A stretch of 64,000 nt of DNA. It comes from Synechococcales cyanobacterium CNB (GTDB taxonomy: Bacteria; Planctomycetota; Phycisphaerae; Phycisphaerales; UBA1924). Under the pieces are notes generated by a model. It was not told where the DNA came from. It saw only the letters and a program-made list of their open reading frames with translations, and did not search any database. Position 1 is the stretch's first letter; each line of letters opens with the position of its first letter. This document shows positions 48,942 through 57,540 of the stretch, piece by piece. Where the stretch lies: NCBI GenBank assembly GCA_030263455.1, contig SZOZ01000002.1, positions 62,001 to 126,000 on the forward strand, given 5' to 3'. The translations under genes were made by a program, and so were the position numbers.

Positions 48942-50321
48942 ATGCGTGCAACGATCCTCGGCTTCGTCGTGCTCACACTGGTCACGGGAGCGGAACCCTG
49001 CCCCGCCTCGGACGATGCGGGTGCGCCCGGCCCGTTCCCCGCCGGCCGCACGCGCGTGACCGTCACGCGCCCGGACGCCACGACCTTCACGGCGTTGCTC
49101 TACTACCCGTCGACCGCGGCCGGCAACAACACGCCGTTCGATCCTTCCGGCGCTCCGTACCAAGCCGTCTCGTTCGGGCATGGATTCCTCCAGCAGCCGA
49201 CGATGTACGACTCGACGCTTCGGCACCTCGCCACGCACGGTTACTTTGCGATCGCCACCGAGTCGTACACGGGCTTCTCGCCTAATCACTCGAAGTACGC
49301 CGACGACCTGCTCTACTGCCTCACGTGGCTCGAAACCGCGAGCGCCGACCCGAACTCGCCGTACCACACCGCGCTCGATATCGACGCCGGATACGGACTC
49401 TCCGGGCACTCGATGGGCGGCGGCGCGAGCATCCTCGCCGCGGGACGCGATGCACGCGTTCGCGCGTTGGCGAACCTCGCCGCGGCCGAGACATCACCAA
49501 GCGCAATCGCCGTGATGGACGATCTCACCATCCCCATCTCGCTCATCGCCGGCTCGCAGGACGCCATCACCCCGCCCGGGCAGCACCAGATTCCCATGTA
49601 CAACGCCGGCAACGCGCCCAAGCAACTGCCGATGATCATCGGCGGCTCGCACTGCGGCTTCATGGACTCTTCCGTGATCTTCTGCGACAGCGGCTCACTC
49701 CCGCGCGCCCAGCAGCTCGAGCTCACGCGTCGTTTGCTGGTCGAGTTCTTCGACCTCAACCTCAGGTCGGATCAGTCGCGGTGGAAGGTCGTCTGGGGAC
49801 CGGACGCGGGCACGGATCCTCGCGTCTCGCTCACGCACGAGAGCGGCATCACCGTCGCGCCGGACGCGCCGGAGGTGTTCATTCGCGCCGGGACGGACAC
49901 ACCCGTCCCATTCACGGTGACGAACTCGGGGCATCTCCCGGCCTCGCTCCTGCCCGGTGTTGAAGACTCCCCGTGGCCCGCTGCCGCCGACCCGGTGCAG
50001 ACGGCTGAACTCGCGCCAGCCCAGAGCGAACAGGTTCACGCCGTGTTCTCTCCCCCCCCCGACGCCGCGGGCCAGAGCGCCGAAGTCCTGCTCGCCTCAC
50101 GCTGGATGCGCGACCCCGGCACGCGAGGCTGGGGCACGATCACCGTCACCGTCCGCTGCCCGTCGGACTGGAACCTCGACGGCGATGTGAACACGCTCGA
50201 CTTCATCGCCTTCCTCAACCAGTGGTCCGACGGGCACCCGGACGCCGACTTCAACGGCGACGGCATCGTGAATACTGCCGACCTTCTGGCGTATCTCAAC
50301 GCCTACAACGAAGGCTGCTGA
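48942..50321 (+). CDS. Exported alpha/beta hydrolase with C-terminal dockerin repeats
   Basis: A 459-residue protein. It has a signal peptide (RATILGFVVLTLVTGAEPCPA) and a chlorophyllase/dienelactone-hydrolase-like alpha/beta hydrolase domain with the nucleophile elbow GHSMGGG near residue 148. Downstream are a conserved GSQDAITPP acid loop and GGSHCGF. An Ig-like spacer follows, then two dockerin loops (DWNLDGDVNTLDFIAFLN and DFNGDGIVNTADLLAYLN) ending EGC. The start is ATG 48942 with GGAGAG upstream. It is likely an extracellular esterase attached to a surface complex; the substrate is unknown. Confidence 0.85.
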   Translation: MRATILGFVVLTLVTGAEPCPASDDAGAPGPFPAGRTRVTVTRPDATTFTALLYYPSTAAGNNTPFDPSGAPYQAVSFGHGFLQQPTMYDSTLRHLATHGYFAIATESYTGFSPNHSKYADDLLYCLTWLETASADPNSPYHTALDIDAGYGLSGHSMGGGASILAAGRDARVRALANLAAAETSPSAIAVMDDLTIPISLIAGSQDAITPPGQHQIPMYNAGNAPKQLPMIIGGSHCGFMDSSVIFCDSGSLPRAQQLELTRRLLVEFFDLNLRSDQSRWKVVWGPDAGTDPRVSLTHESGITVAPDAPEVFIRAGTDTPVPFTVTNSGHLPASLLPGVEDSPWPAAADPVQTAELAPAQSEQVHAVFSPPPDAAGQSAEVLLASRWMRDPGTRGWGTITVTVRCPSDWNLDGDVNTLDFIAFLNQWSDGHPDADFNGDGIVNTADLLAYLNAYNEGC

Positions 50322-50358
50322 GAGGGCACATCCTCTGCCGCGCTACCCTTCCCCGCCC

Positions 50359-50432
50359 GGGCGGGTAGCTCAGTTGGCCAGAGCATTCGCCTTACACGCG
50401 AAGGGTCCCGGGTTCGAGTCCCGGCCCGCCCA
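50359..50432 (+). tRNA. tRNA-Val (anticodon TAC)
   Basis: A cloverleaf of 74 bases. The acceptor GGGCGGG pairs with CCCGCCC, the anticodon stem is TTCGC/GCGAA with loop CTTACAC, and the T-arm is CCCGG-GTTCGAGT-CCCGG. The discriminator is A. CCA is not encoded. waaA begins 30 bases later. Confidence 0.96.
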
Positions 50433-50462
50433 TTCACCCGTCGCCACGCGCGGAGGCCGCCG

Positions 50463-51698
50463 CTGAACGCCCTCGACCTCGCCTATCTCCTCGTCGCCGG
50501 CGCGACCGCCCCGTGGTGGGCACGCAAAGCCAGGGGCGGCTGGCGCGAGCGCTTCGCCCGCGACCTCCCCCCCCCCCGCGGCGACGCCTCGCGCCCCCGC
50601 GTGCTCGTCCACGCCGTCTCCGTCGGCGAGGTCAACGCCGTCCGCGAGTTCGTCCCCCTGCTCGCCGAGCGGGCCGAGGTCGTGGTCGCGGCCTCGACCG
50701 ACACGGGCATCGCCCGCGCCCGCGAACTCTTCGCCGACCGACACCTCGTGGTGCGATACCCGCTGGATGCCTCGGGCGCGGTGCGTCGCTTTCTCGACGC
50801 GGTGCGGCCGGACGCTGTCGCTCTCGTCGAGCTGGAACTCTGGCCGAACTTCGTGCGCGAGTGCGTCGGGCGCGGCATCCCCATCGGCGTCGTGAACGGG
50901 CGGCTGAGCGACCGCTCGTTCCGGGGCTACCGGCGCATCCGCCCGTTCATCGGCGCGAGTTTCCGCGCGCTCGCTTTCGCGTGTGTGCAGGACGAGACCT
51001 ACGCGGAGCGTTTCCGCGCGATGGGCACGCCACCGGAGCGCGTGCACGTCACCGGCTCGATGAAGTTCGACTCGGCCCGCGTCGGCGAGCCGGAAGGAGC
51101 GGGCGCCCTCGCGCGCGAGCTGGGCATCGACCGCGCTCGCCCGCTCATCGTCGCGGGCAGCACCGGACCCGGGGAGGAAGCCCTGCTCCGCTCGGCGTGC
51201 GAGCGAGCGTTCCACGGGGAACACGTCCAACTCCTGTGCGCGCCGCGCAAGCCGGAACGCTTCGACGAGGCCGCGGCCGCGCTGCCGGGATGCGTGCGCC
51301 GTTCGCAGCCCGGCGCGCGCACGGAGACGCCCCCGCGCTGGTATCTCCTCGACACCATCGGCGAACTCCGCTCGGCCTACGCGCTGGCCGACCTCGTCGT
51401 CGTCGGTCGCTCGTTCTTCGACCTGTACGGCTCGGACCCGCTCGAACCGGCCGCGCTCGGCAAGCCCGTGCTGATCGGCCAGCGCGTGGACGACTTCCGC
51501 TCCGTGGTCGAGACGCTCGACCATGCCGGGGCCATTGTGCGCACCGACCGCGCCCGGGTCAGCGCGGACCTGGCCGCCCTTCTCAACGACGCGGAGCGTC
51601 GGGCCGAACTGGGCCGCCGCGCCCTCGCCTGCGTCGAAGCCAACCGCGGGGCGAGCCGACGGAACGCCGGGTTGGTCGCGGAGGCGGTCGGGGTCTAG
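50463..51698 (+). CDS. waaA: 3-deoxy-D-manno-octulosonic-acid (Kdo) transferase
   Basis: WaaA adds Kdo from CMP-Kdo to lipid A at the inner membrane. The 411-residue protein begins LNALDLAYLLVAGATAPWW, the membrane-anchoring N-terminus of the family, then RGGWRERF. Further motifs are HAVSVGEVNAV, VELELWPN, GVVNGRLSDRSFRGY, VTGSMKFDS, GSTGPGEE and EPAALGKPVLIG. The only start that includes the conserved N-terminus is the CTG at 50463, with GGAGG at 50452-50456, 6 bases upstream. A GTG at 50601 would remove 46 conserved residues. An 11-C run sits at 50567-50577. Confidence 0.88.
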   Translation: MNALDLAYLLVAGATAPWWARKARGGWRERFARDLPPPRGDASRPRVLVHAVSVGEVNAVREFVPLLAERAEVVVAASTDTGIARARELFADRHLVVRYPLDASGAVRRFLDAVRPDAVALVELELWPNFVRECVGRGIPIGVVNGRLSDRSFRGYRRIRPFIGASFRALAFACVQDETYAERFRAMGTPPERVHVTGSMKFDSARVGEPEGAGALARELGIDRARPLIVAGSTGPGEEALLRSACERAFHGEHVQLLCAPRKPERFDEAAAALPGCVRRSQPGARTETPPRWYLLDTIGELRSAYALADLVVVGRSFFDLYGSDPLEPAALGKPVLIGQRVDDFRSVVETLDHAGAIVRTDRARVSADLAALLNDAERRAELGRRALACVEANRGASRRNAGLVAEAVGV

Positions 51699-51741
51699 GA
51701 TTCCGGCTTGGCTGCGCGGGCGAACCCCGCTGACGGCCCCC

Positions 51742-51814
51742 GAGGGCGTAGCTCAGTTGGTAGAGCAGCGGACTTTTAATCCGCGGGTCCAGGGTTCGAG
51801 TCCCTGCGCCCTCA
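51742..51814 (+). tRNA. tRNA-Lys (anticodon TTT)
   Basis: A cloverleaf of 73 bases. The acceptor GAGGGCG pairs with CGCCCTC, the anticodon stem is GCGGA/TCCGC with loop CTTTTAA, and the T-arm is CAGGG-TTCGAGT-CCCTG. The discriminator is A. CCA is not encoded. It lies between waaA and the helicase gene. Confidence 0.96.
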
Positions 51815-51872
51815 TTCGGAAGAGTCCCGAGTCAATCGTGCCACCCTGCATTCCGAGTCGTAAGCCGCGCCA

Positions 51873-54800
51873 ATGTTGATCGTTCATGGAGTGTGGGCGG
51901 GTGGTTCGGTTCGGCTGTGGGCGGAGTCGGCCCGGCTGTGGCCGCTCAGAGCCGCGGCATCGGACTCGGCCCATCCGTTCGCTGCTGCTGCCGATGAACT
52001 CGCCCGCCTGCTCCCCGCCGCGTCGCCCGAGCCGCTGCGGGTCCTGCTGCCCTCCCTCGACAGCATGCCCGAACCCAGCCCGCGCCTGGCGCACGCGGTC
52101 GGGCATGAGAGCGAGGAATCGGGCTTCGGGTTGCGGGCGTTCGAAGTGGCCGCACTGCGCCTGCCAGCCGATCGTGTCGAGGACGTGCTGGAACGGCTTG
52201 CCGCGCGCGAGGCGGGGGAGGGGCTGGTCCCCGGCGAATCGGTCGAGTGGTTCGCGGCGACGGTTCGCTTTGCGCGCCACTTGCGCGCCCAGGAGCGTTT
52301 CGTCCCGATGTTGCTCCAAGACTCGAACGGCGCGTTGCGGGCGTCATGGTCGCCCTGGCTGGCTGACGAGCAGGCGTCGTCGCGTGCTGTTGCGCTCGCC
52401 CGCGCCATGCCGCCCGCGGCACGGTGCGCCGAGGCGGAGCAGCACCTGGGCGCGTGGGGCGTGCTCGAGGCCCTGCTCGGTTCGCTGACCGACGCGGCCT
52501 GTCGGCGGACCCTGGTGCGCGAATCCATGGCCGAGACGCTCGACGGGACCGACCGCGGCGACCCTCAGGCCGCCTGGCTCGACGGCCTGCTCGGAGAGTC
52601 ATCCGCCGTCGCGGTCGCCGTCACGGTTCGGGCGGAGGTCGTGCGCCGCGTGCGGACGTGGGTCGGCGCTCTCGACGAGCGCGGCACGGTCGGCGAGTGG
52701 CGGCTCTGCCTGCGCCTCGAAGAACCGATGGAGAGCTCACTCCTCGACGACATGCGCGCCCCGCCGGAGAGCGTCGAGTGGAGGCTGGGCTTCGCGCTCC
52801 GATCGGCCGAGGACGAGCGCATCTCGATCGAGGCGGAGGACGTCTGGCTGCTGCCCACCGAGTCGGTCACGGTGGAAGGCCGACGCGTGGACGGTGTGCG
52901 CGAGCTGCTGCTGGGCGAACTCGGGCGGGCCTCGCGGCTCTACCGCCCCATCGAACGCGCCCTCGAGGACAGTGAACCAGTTGAACTGCGCCTCACGACC
53001 TCGCAGGCGTACCAGTTCCTGCGCGAGGTCGCGCCGATCCTCCGTGAACAGGGCTTCGGCGTCGTCGCCCCGGACTGGTGGGAGTCCCCTGCGATGCGCC
53101 TGGGTGCACGGATGCGCCTCACCGGCGGCCAGCCGCGCAACGGTGACCGGGCATCGCCCTCTCCGGCGGGTCCGGCCGCGCTCGGGCTGGGCGCGCTCGT
53201 GCACTACGAGTGGGAGATATCCGTCGGCGACCGCACGCTCTCGCTGCACGAGTTCGAACGCCTGGCTCGCGAGCGGTCCCCGCTGCTGCGCGTCGGCGGC
53301 CGCTGGGTCGAGGTTCGCCCGGAGGACGTCGAGGCCGCCATCCGTTTCATCCGCGAGAATCCCGGCGGCGAAACGTCGCTCGGCGATGCCCTCCGCCTCG
53401 CCTACGCCTCGGACACGCGCCGCACGGGGCTGAACATCGTCGGGCTGGAAGCCGAGGGCTGGCTCGGCGCGCTCCTCGGCGGCGAGAGCGAGCGGCGCAC
53501 GCTGCCGACCCTCACGACGCCGGAAACTTTCCACGGCGTGCTGCGCCCCTACCAGCAGCGCGGCCTGGCATGGCTCTCGTTCATGGAGTCGCACGGGTTC
53601 GGCATCTGCCTTGCCGACGACATGGGCCTGGGCAAGACCATCCAGTTGCTCGCGCTGTTGGCGCACGAGAGGGAAGTGAGCAGGCCGAAGGAAGAAAGGG
53701 GAGAGGCCGCCGAGACGCCCGCGTCGCCAGAAGCGGCCGAGCCGATCGGACCGACGCTGCTCGTGGTTCCCATGTCCGTCGTCGGCAACTGGGTCCGCGA
53801 GGCGCGCCGGTTCTGCCCCTCGCTGCGCGTGCTGCTGCACCACGGCCTCGACCGCCTGACCGGCGCGGCCCTGCACGAGAAGGCCCTTGCGAGCGACGTC
53901 GTGGTGACGACGTACGCGCTCGCGCACCGCGACCGCGAGCAACTCGAGTGCATCGGGTGGCGCCGCGTCGTGCTGGACGAGGCGCAGTACGTGAAGAACC
54001 CGCAGTCCAAGCAGGCGCAGGCCGTGCGGGCCTTCGAGTCGCCGCGACGGGCCGCCCTCACCGGCACGCCGGTCGAGAACCGGCTCAGCGAACTGTGGTC
54101 GATCATGGACTTCCTCAACCCCGGCTACCTTGGCGGCGCATCCTCGTTCCGTCGGCAGTTCGGCGTCCCCATCGAGCGATACCACGACCACGCCCGCGGC
54201 GAGAAGCTCCGCTCGCTGATCCGTCCGTTTGTTCTTCGCCGGCTGAAGACCGATCCCTCGATCATCGCCGACCTGCCCGACAAGCTCGAAAGCCGCGAGT
54301 TCAGCCATCTCACCCGCGAGCAGGCCGAGATGTACCGCGAGTGCGTCGCGCGCATGATGGGCGAGGTCGAGCGTGCCGAGGGCATCCACCGCCGCGGCCT
54401 CGTGCTCGCCGCGCTCGTCAAGCTCAAGCAGATCTGCAACCACCCCGCGCAGGCCCTCAAGGACCACGACTTCGCGGGGGCCGCGCCGCCCGACCCGTCG
54501 CGCTCGGGCAAGTGCGTGCGCCTGCTCGAAATGCTCGACGAGACGCTCGCCGCCGGCGACCGGTCGCTCGTCTTCACGCAGTTCCGCCAGATGGGGCACC
54601 TGCTCGCGCTCATGCTCCGGCACGAGCTCGACCGCGACGTTCTCTTCCTGCACGGCGGGACCACGCAGAAGCAGCGCGAGGCGATGATCGAGCAGTTCCA
54701 CGAGCCGGGCGGGCGGCACCCGATCATGATCCTCAGCCTCAAGGCCGGGGGCGTCGGCCTCAACCTGACCGCCGCCACCCACGTCTTCCACTTCGACCGC

Positions 54801-55052
54801 TGGTGGAACCCGGCCGTCGAGCAGCAGGCCACCGACCGCGCCTTCCGGATCGGCCAGACCCGCACCGTGCAGGTCCACAAGTTCGTCGTGCGCGGCACGC
54901 TCGAAGAGCGCATCGACGAGATGATCGAGGCCAAGACCGAGCTCGCGGAGCGCATCGTCGGCTCGGGCGAACGCTGGCTCACCGAGCTTTCGACGGACGA
55001 CCTGCGCGGCATTCTTACGCTGCGCGACGAGGCCGTGGGAGTGGACGAATGA
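51873..55052 (+). CDS. SNF2-family DEAD/DEAH-type helicase
   Basis: A 1059-residue SNF2 ATPase. The N-terminal half (about 560 residues) is a long region typical of bacterial SNF2 proteins with a SWIM partner. The ATPase domain has DDMGLGKT (Walker A), VLDEAQYVKNP (DEAQ box) and LTGTPVENR. The helicase C-domain has SLKAGGVGLNLT, WWNPAVEQQATDRAFRIGQ and VHKFVVRGTLEERID. These proteins remodel DNA-protein complexes. It is followed after 76 bases by a SWIM-domain gene, which supports one functional module. The start is ATG 51873; no clear ribosome site is seen. Confidence 0.93.
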   Translation: MLIVHGVWAGGSVRLWAESARLWPLRAAASDSAHPFAAAADELARLLPAASPEPLRVLLPSLDSMPEPSPRLAHAVGHESEESGFGLRAFEVAALRLPADRVEDVLERLAAREAGEGLVPGESVEWFAATVRFARHLRAQERFVPMLLQDSNGALRASWSPWLADEQASSRAVALARAMPPAARCAEAEQHLGAWGVLEALLGSLTDAACRRTLVRESMAETLDGTDRGDPQAAWLDGLLGESSAVAVAVTVRAEVVRRVRTWVGALDERGTVGEWRLCLRLEEPMESSLLDDMRAPPESVEWRLGFALRSAEDERISIEAEDVWLLPTESVTVEGRRVDGVRELLLGELGRASRLYRPIERALEDSEPVELRLTTSQAYQFLREVAPILREQGFGVVAPDWWESPAMRLGARMRLTGGQPRNGDRASPSPAGPAALGLGALVHYEWEISVGDRTLSLHEFERLARERSPLLRVGGRWVEVRPEDVEAAIRFIRENPGGETSLGDALRLAYASDTRRTGLNIVGLEAEGWLGALLGGESERRTLPTLTTPETFHGVLRPYQQRGLAWLSFMESHGFGICLADDMGLGKTIQLLALLAHEREVSRPKEERGEAAETPASPEAAEPIGPTLLVVPMSVVGNWVREARRFCPSLRVLLHHGLDRLTGAALHEKALASDVVVTTYALAHRDREQLECIGWRRVVLDEAQYVKNPQSKQAQAVRAFESPRRAALTGTPVENRLSELWSIMDFLNPGYLGGASSFRRQFGVPIERYHDHARGEKLRSLIRPFVLRRLKTDPSIIADLPDKLESREFSHLTREQAEMYRECVARMMGEVERAEGIHRRGLVLAALVKLKQICNHPAQALKDHDFAGAAPPDPSRSGKCVRLLEMLDETLAAGDRSLVFTQFRQMGHLLALMLRHELDRDVLFLHGGTTQKQREAMIEQFHEPGGRHPIMILSLKAGGVGLNLTAATHVFHFDRWWNPAVEQQATDRAFRIGQTRTVQVHKFVVRGTLEERIDEMIEAKTELAERIVGSGERWLTELSTDDLRGILTLRDEAVGVDE

Positions 55053-55128
55053 AGCAGGACAAGATAATGGACAGTGGACCGTTGACAGTGGACATGGAGA
55101 ATGCCGCAGAAGGCGAGAGGAGTTGACC

Positions 55129-56064
55129 GTGTCGAACTTCCATCGGGGCGGCAGGCCGCGGGCGAGCGTGCCCTCGGTGCATCCGAGAAGGGTGCGCGGC
55201 GGCGTGCGCCCCGTCTTCCGCGACCCGGCCAACCCCGGCGGCTGGCTCGGGCGGTCGTGGAGCGCGCTCATGCAGGCGGTGGCGGGCGAGGACGCGCTGG
55301 CCGAGGGGCTGGACTACGCCAAGCGGGGCCAGACGCGGAAGATCGACGTCGAGGGGGGGGCGGTGCGCGGGCTGGTGCAGGGTCGATCCGAGTCGGCGTA
55401 CTCGACCACCGTCGCCCTCGAACGATTCACCGTCGAGCGCTGGGAGGCGGTCGTGGCTGCGCTCGCGGAGCAGGCGATGTTCTCCGCCAAGCTCCTCGCC
55501 GGCGAACTGCCCGAGAGCGTCGGCGCGACGCTCCGCGGCGTGGGCGCGCCTCTCGAACCCGCCGGCCCCGATGACGTGCGCACGGACTGCACCTGCGGCG
55601 GCGGGCGCTGGTGCAAGCACGCCTGCTGCCTCGTGTATCTCCTCGCCGACCGCCTCGAACGCGAGCCGACGCTCGCCTTCACGCTGCGCGGGCTTCCCGC
55701 GGACGAAGTCATGGAGCGCGTCCGCCAGCGCAGGCAGACCACCGAGGGGGGGGGAGCGCCGATGCCGGCCTACGCCGCCCACGTCCCCGGCTCGGCCGAG
55801 GCCCAGGGCGGCCCGTTGGACGCCTGCATCGACCGCTTCTGGGAGGCCGGCGCGGGCGTGGACGAGCTCGAGTTCGCCCTCGAGCCTCCCGCCGTGAGCC
55901 ATCCGCTGCTGCGCCGCCTCGGCGCCAGCCCCTTCCGCGAGAGCCGCTTCCCCATGGTCGGCCTGCTCGCCACCTGCTACGAGATCATCGGTGCGGATGC
56001 CCGCGGCGAACGCGCGGAGACCGAAACCGACGCGCACAACGGAGACGCTCAGCGAGCGGACTGA
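55129..56064 (+). CDS. SWIM zinc-finger protein, partner of the SNF2 helicase
   Basis: A 311-residue protein with one SWIM motif CTCGGGRWCKHACC near residue 150 (CxC-x5-CxH). An N-terminal region with WLGRSWSALMQAV precedes it. SWIM domains bind nucleic acid or protein, and this type of gene is regularly next to SNF2 helicases. The start is GTG 55129, with GAGAGGAG upstream; TTG 55123 is two codons earlier. Its 3' end overlaps the convergent DHS-like gene by 16 bases. Long G runs of 8 and 9 occur at about 55353 and 55746. Confidence 0.85.
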   Translation: MSNFHRGGRPRASVPSVHPRRVRGGVRPVFRDPANPGGWLGRSWSALMQAVAGEDALAEGLDYAKRGQTRKIDVEGGAVRGLVQGRSESAYSTTVALERFTVERWEAVVAALAEQAMFSAKLLAGELPESVGATLRGVGAPLEPAGPDDVRTDCTCGGGRWCKHACCLVYLLADRLEREPTLAFTLRGLPADEVMERVRQRRQTTEGGGAPMPAYAAHVPGSAEAQGGPLDACIDRFWEAGAGVDELEFALEPPAVSHPLLRRLGASPFRESRFPMVGLLATCYEIIGADARGERAETETDAHNGDAQRAD

Positions 56065-57146
56065 ACGCCCGCGAACATGTCGGCGAACTTTCGGGCGGTG
56101 CGCTTCTTCCACGAGCCGCGGTGGAAGGCGTCGCTGGCGAGGAGCGGGAAGAGCGAGGAGATTTCGCCGTAGACCATCTGCTCGTGGACGACGTCCACCT
56201 TGCCCCACGAGCAGGCCTCGCGGAGCGTGGAGCCGGAGAGCGCGCCGTCGCGGGAGTCGGCGACGGTGATCTGCACGGCGTACTTGTGCATGGCGATGCC
56301 GCCGCGGGCCGAGCCGCCCCGGGCCTCGTCGAGCAGCTCCGCGGCGACGACGATGTCCTGCGCGAAGTTTTTGGGCACGCCGCCGCCGAGCATGAGCAGC
56401 CCGGTGTCGCCCGCGGCCAGCTTGATGTCCGTGAGTTCGCGGAAGTCGCGGCCCGAGTCGAACGTGACCATCGGGCGGCCCGCCGCGGCGCGCTCGGTCT
56501 GGTGCAGGACGATGCCGAACCCGGCAGAGCAGTCGCTGAAAGCCGGGCAGAAGACCGGCACACGCTTGCGGTGGCACTCGAGCACGAACGACTCATTGTC
56601 GCGGTGATGCCGGGCGAGGTACGCCCCCATCGCGTCGACCAGTTCTCGGCTGGAGTACGCCCCCGGCTCGAGCGAGTCGAAGATGCGCCGCGTCGCGTCG
56701 TCGCAGGCACGGAGTTCGTCCTCGTCGATGTAGGTGTCGTAGATGCGGTCGATCATCAGGTCGCGGAGCGTGCGGTCGTCCACCGGCGGGGCCTCGGGCG
56801 AGCCGGGCGCGATGTAGTGCCGGCAGCCGAGGCCCTCGAAGAAGTCCTGATCGACGACGTTCGCCCCGGTGGAGACGATCGCGTCCACCATGTTGTGCCG
56901 GACGAGCGTGATGATCGCCTTCTTCAGCCCGGCCGAGACGAGCGATCCGGCCAGGGTGAGGATGACGGCACAGCCCGTGTCCGCCAGCATGCGGTCGTAG
57001 ACGTCGGCGGCCTGCGCGAGCGTGCGCGCGGAGAACGCCATCGAGCGGTAGGCGTCGATCACGGGCCGGGCGTCGAACGCGGTGACGTCCACGTGCTCGA
57101 CGGGTCGGGAGAGCAGGTCGGCCTTGGTCCAGGTCTTGGCGATCAT
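56049..57146 (-). CDS. Deoxyhypusine-synthase-like protein
   Basis: A 365-residue protein of the deoxyhypusine synthase family. The catalytic Lys is K316 in SWGKVD, following SGSTLREAC. NAD-binding blocks are ANVVDQDFFEGLG-like, SAGLKKAIITL, VFCPAFSDCSAGFG and LGGGVPKNF. Bacteria lack eIF5A, so members here usually act on polyamines (for example as homospermidine-synthase-like enzymes); the exact reaction is unknown. It lies near speA on the same strand. The start is ATG 57146 with GAGGGGAG upstream. Confidence 0.9.
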   Translation of the reverse strand: MIAKTWTKADLLSRPVEHVDVTAFDARPVIDAYRSMAFSARTLAQAADVYDRMLADTGCAVILTLAGSLVSAGLKKAIITLVRHNMVDAIVSTGANVVDQDFFEGLGCRHYIAPGSPEAPPVDDRTLRDLMIDRIYDTYIDEDELRACDDATRRIFDSLEPGAYSSRELVDAMGAYLARHHRDNESFVLECHRKRVPVFCPAFSDCSAGFGIVLHQTERAAAGRPMVTFDSGRDFRELTDIKLAAGDTGLLMLGGGVPKNFAQDIVVAAELLDEARGGSARGGIAMHKYAVQITVADSRDGALSGSTLREACSWGKVDVVHEQMVYGEISSLFPLLASDAFHRGSWKKRTARKFADMFAGVQSAR

Positions 57147-57302
57147 GGGACTCCCCTCTCGTGCGTGCGGCGTGGCCGCGGCACGGGTGCGTGCGTCCGC
57201 CCGGCCCCCCTGGCGGCGTCGCGTGCGTGCGGCCCCGGGGGTGGCGGGGCGGCGACGAGTGCCAACTATAGGGACCGCGCCGCCGTGGAGGAGACTGACG
57301 CC

Positions 57303-57509
57303 GTGGACCCGAAGCCCCGGCCGAACGAGGAACGGTACTTCGACATCCTCCGCCGAATGGCACCACAGCAACGTCTCGACAAGGCCTTCGAGTTGACGGA
57401 ACCCAGCCGCAGCTTCACGCTCGCGGGCCAGTGTGCGAGTCACCCCCGGGAGACGGACGCGGAACAGAGCCGAATGCCGGCAAGGAGACCGATGCGACGT
57501 CAGAGGTAG
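57303..57509 (+). CDS. Small hypothetical protein, possibly degraded
   Basis: A 68-residue frame starting at GTG 57303 with GGAGGAG about 10 bases upstream. RYFDILRRMAPQQRLDKAFEL resembles a widespread small-protein motif (RRMTPEQRL-x-x-AFEL). The second half (SFTLAGQCASHPRETDAEQSRM) looks degraded compared with what that motif usually precedes. The gene lies between the DHS-like gene and speA, on the other strand. It could be a true small protein or a remnant. Confidence 0.45.
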   Translation: MDPKPRPNEERYFDILRRMAPQQRLDKAFELTEPSRSFTLAGQCASHPRETDAEQSRMPARRPMRRQR

Positions 57510-57540
57510 ACCTGCTGTGGCTCGCGATCGACGACGTGGA

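Noticed and set aside
51742-56064. Genomic island integrated at tRNA-Lys
   Set aside because: No integrase, no duplicated tRNA 3' end and no composition change were seen. The genes downstream look chromosomal.
55611-57509. 632-codon rightward frame over the SWIM and DHS-like genes
   Set aside because: It is antisense to DHS-like and out of frame with SWIM. Only its last 68 codons may be real and are listed separately.
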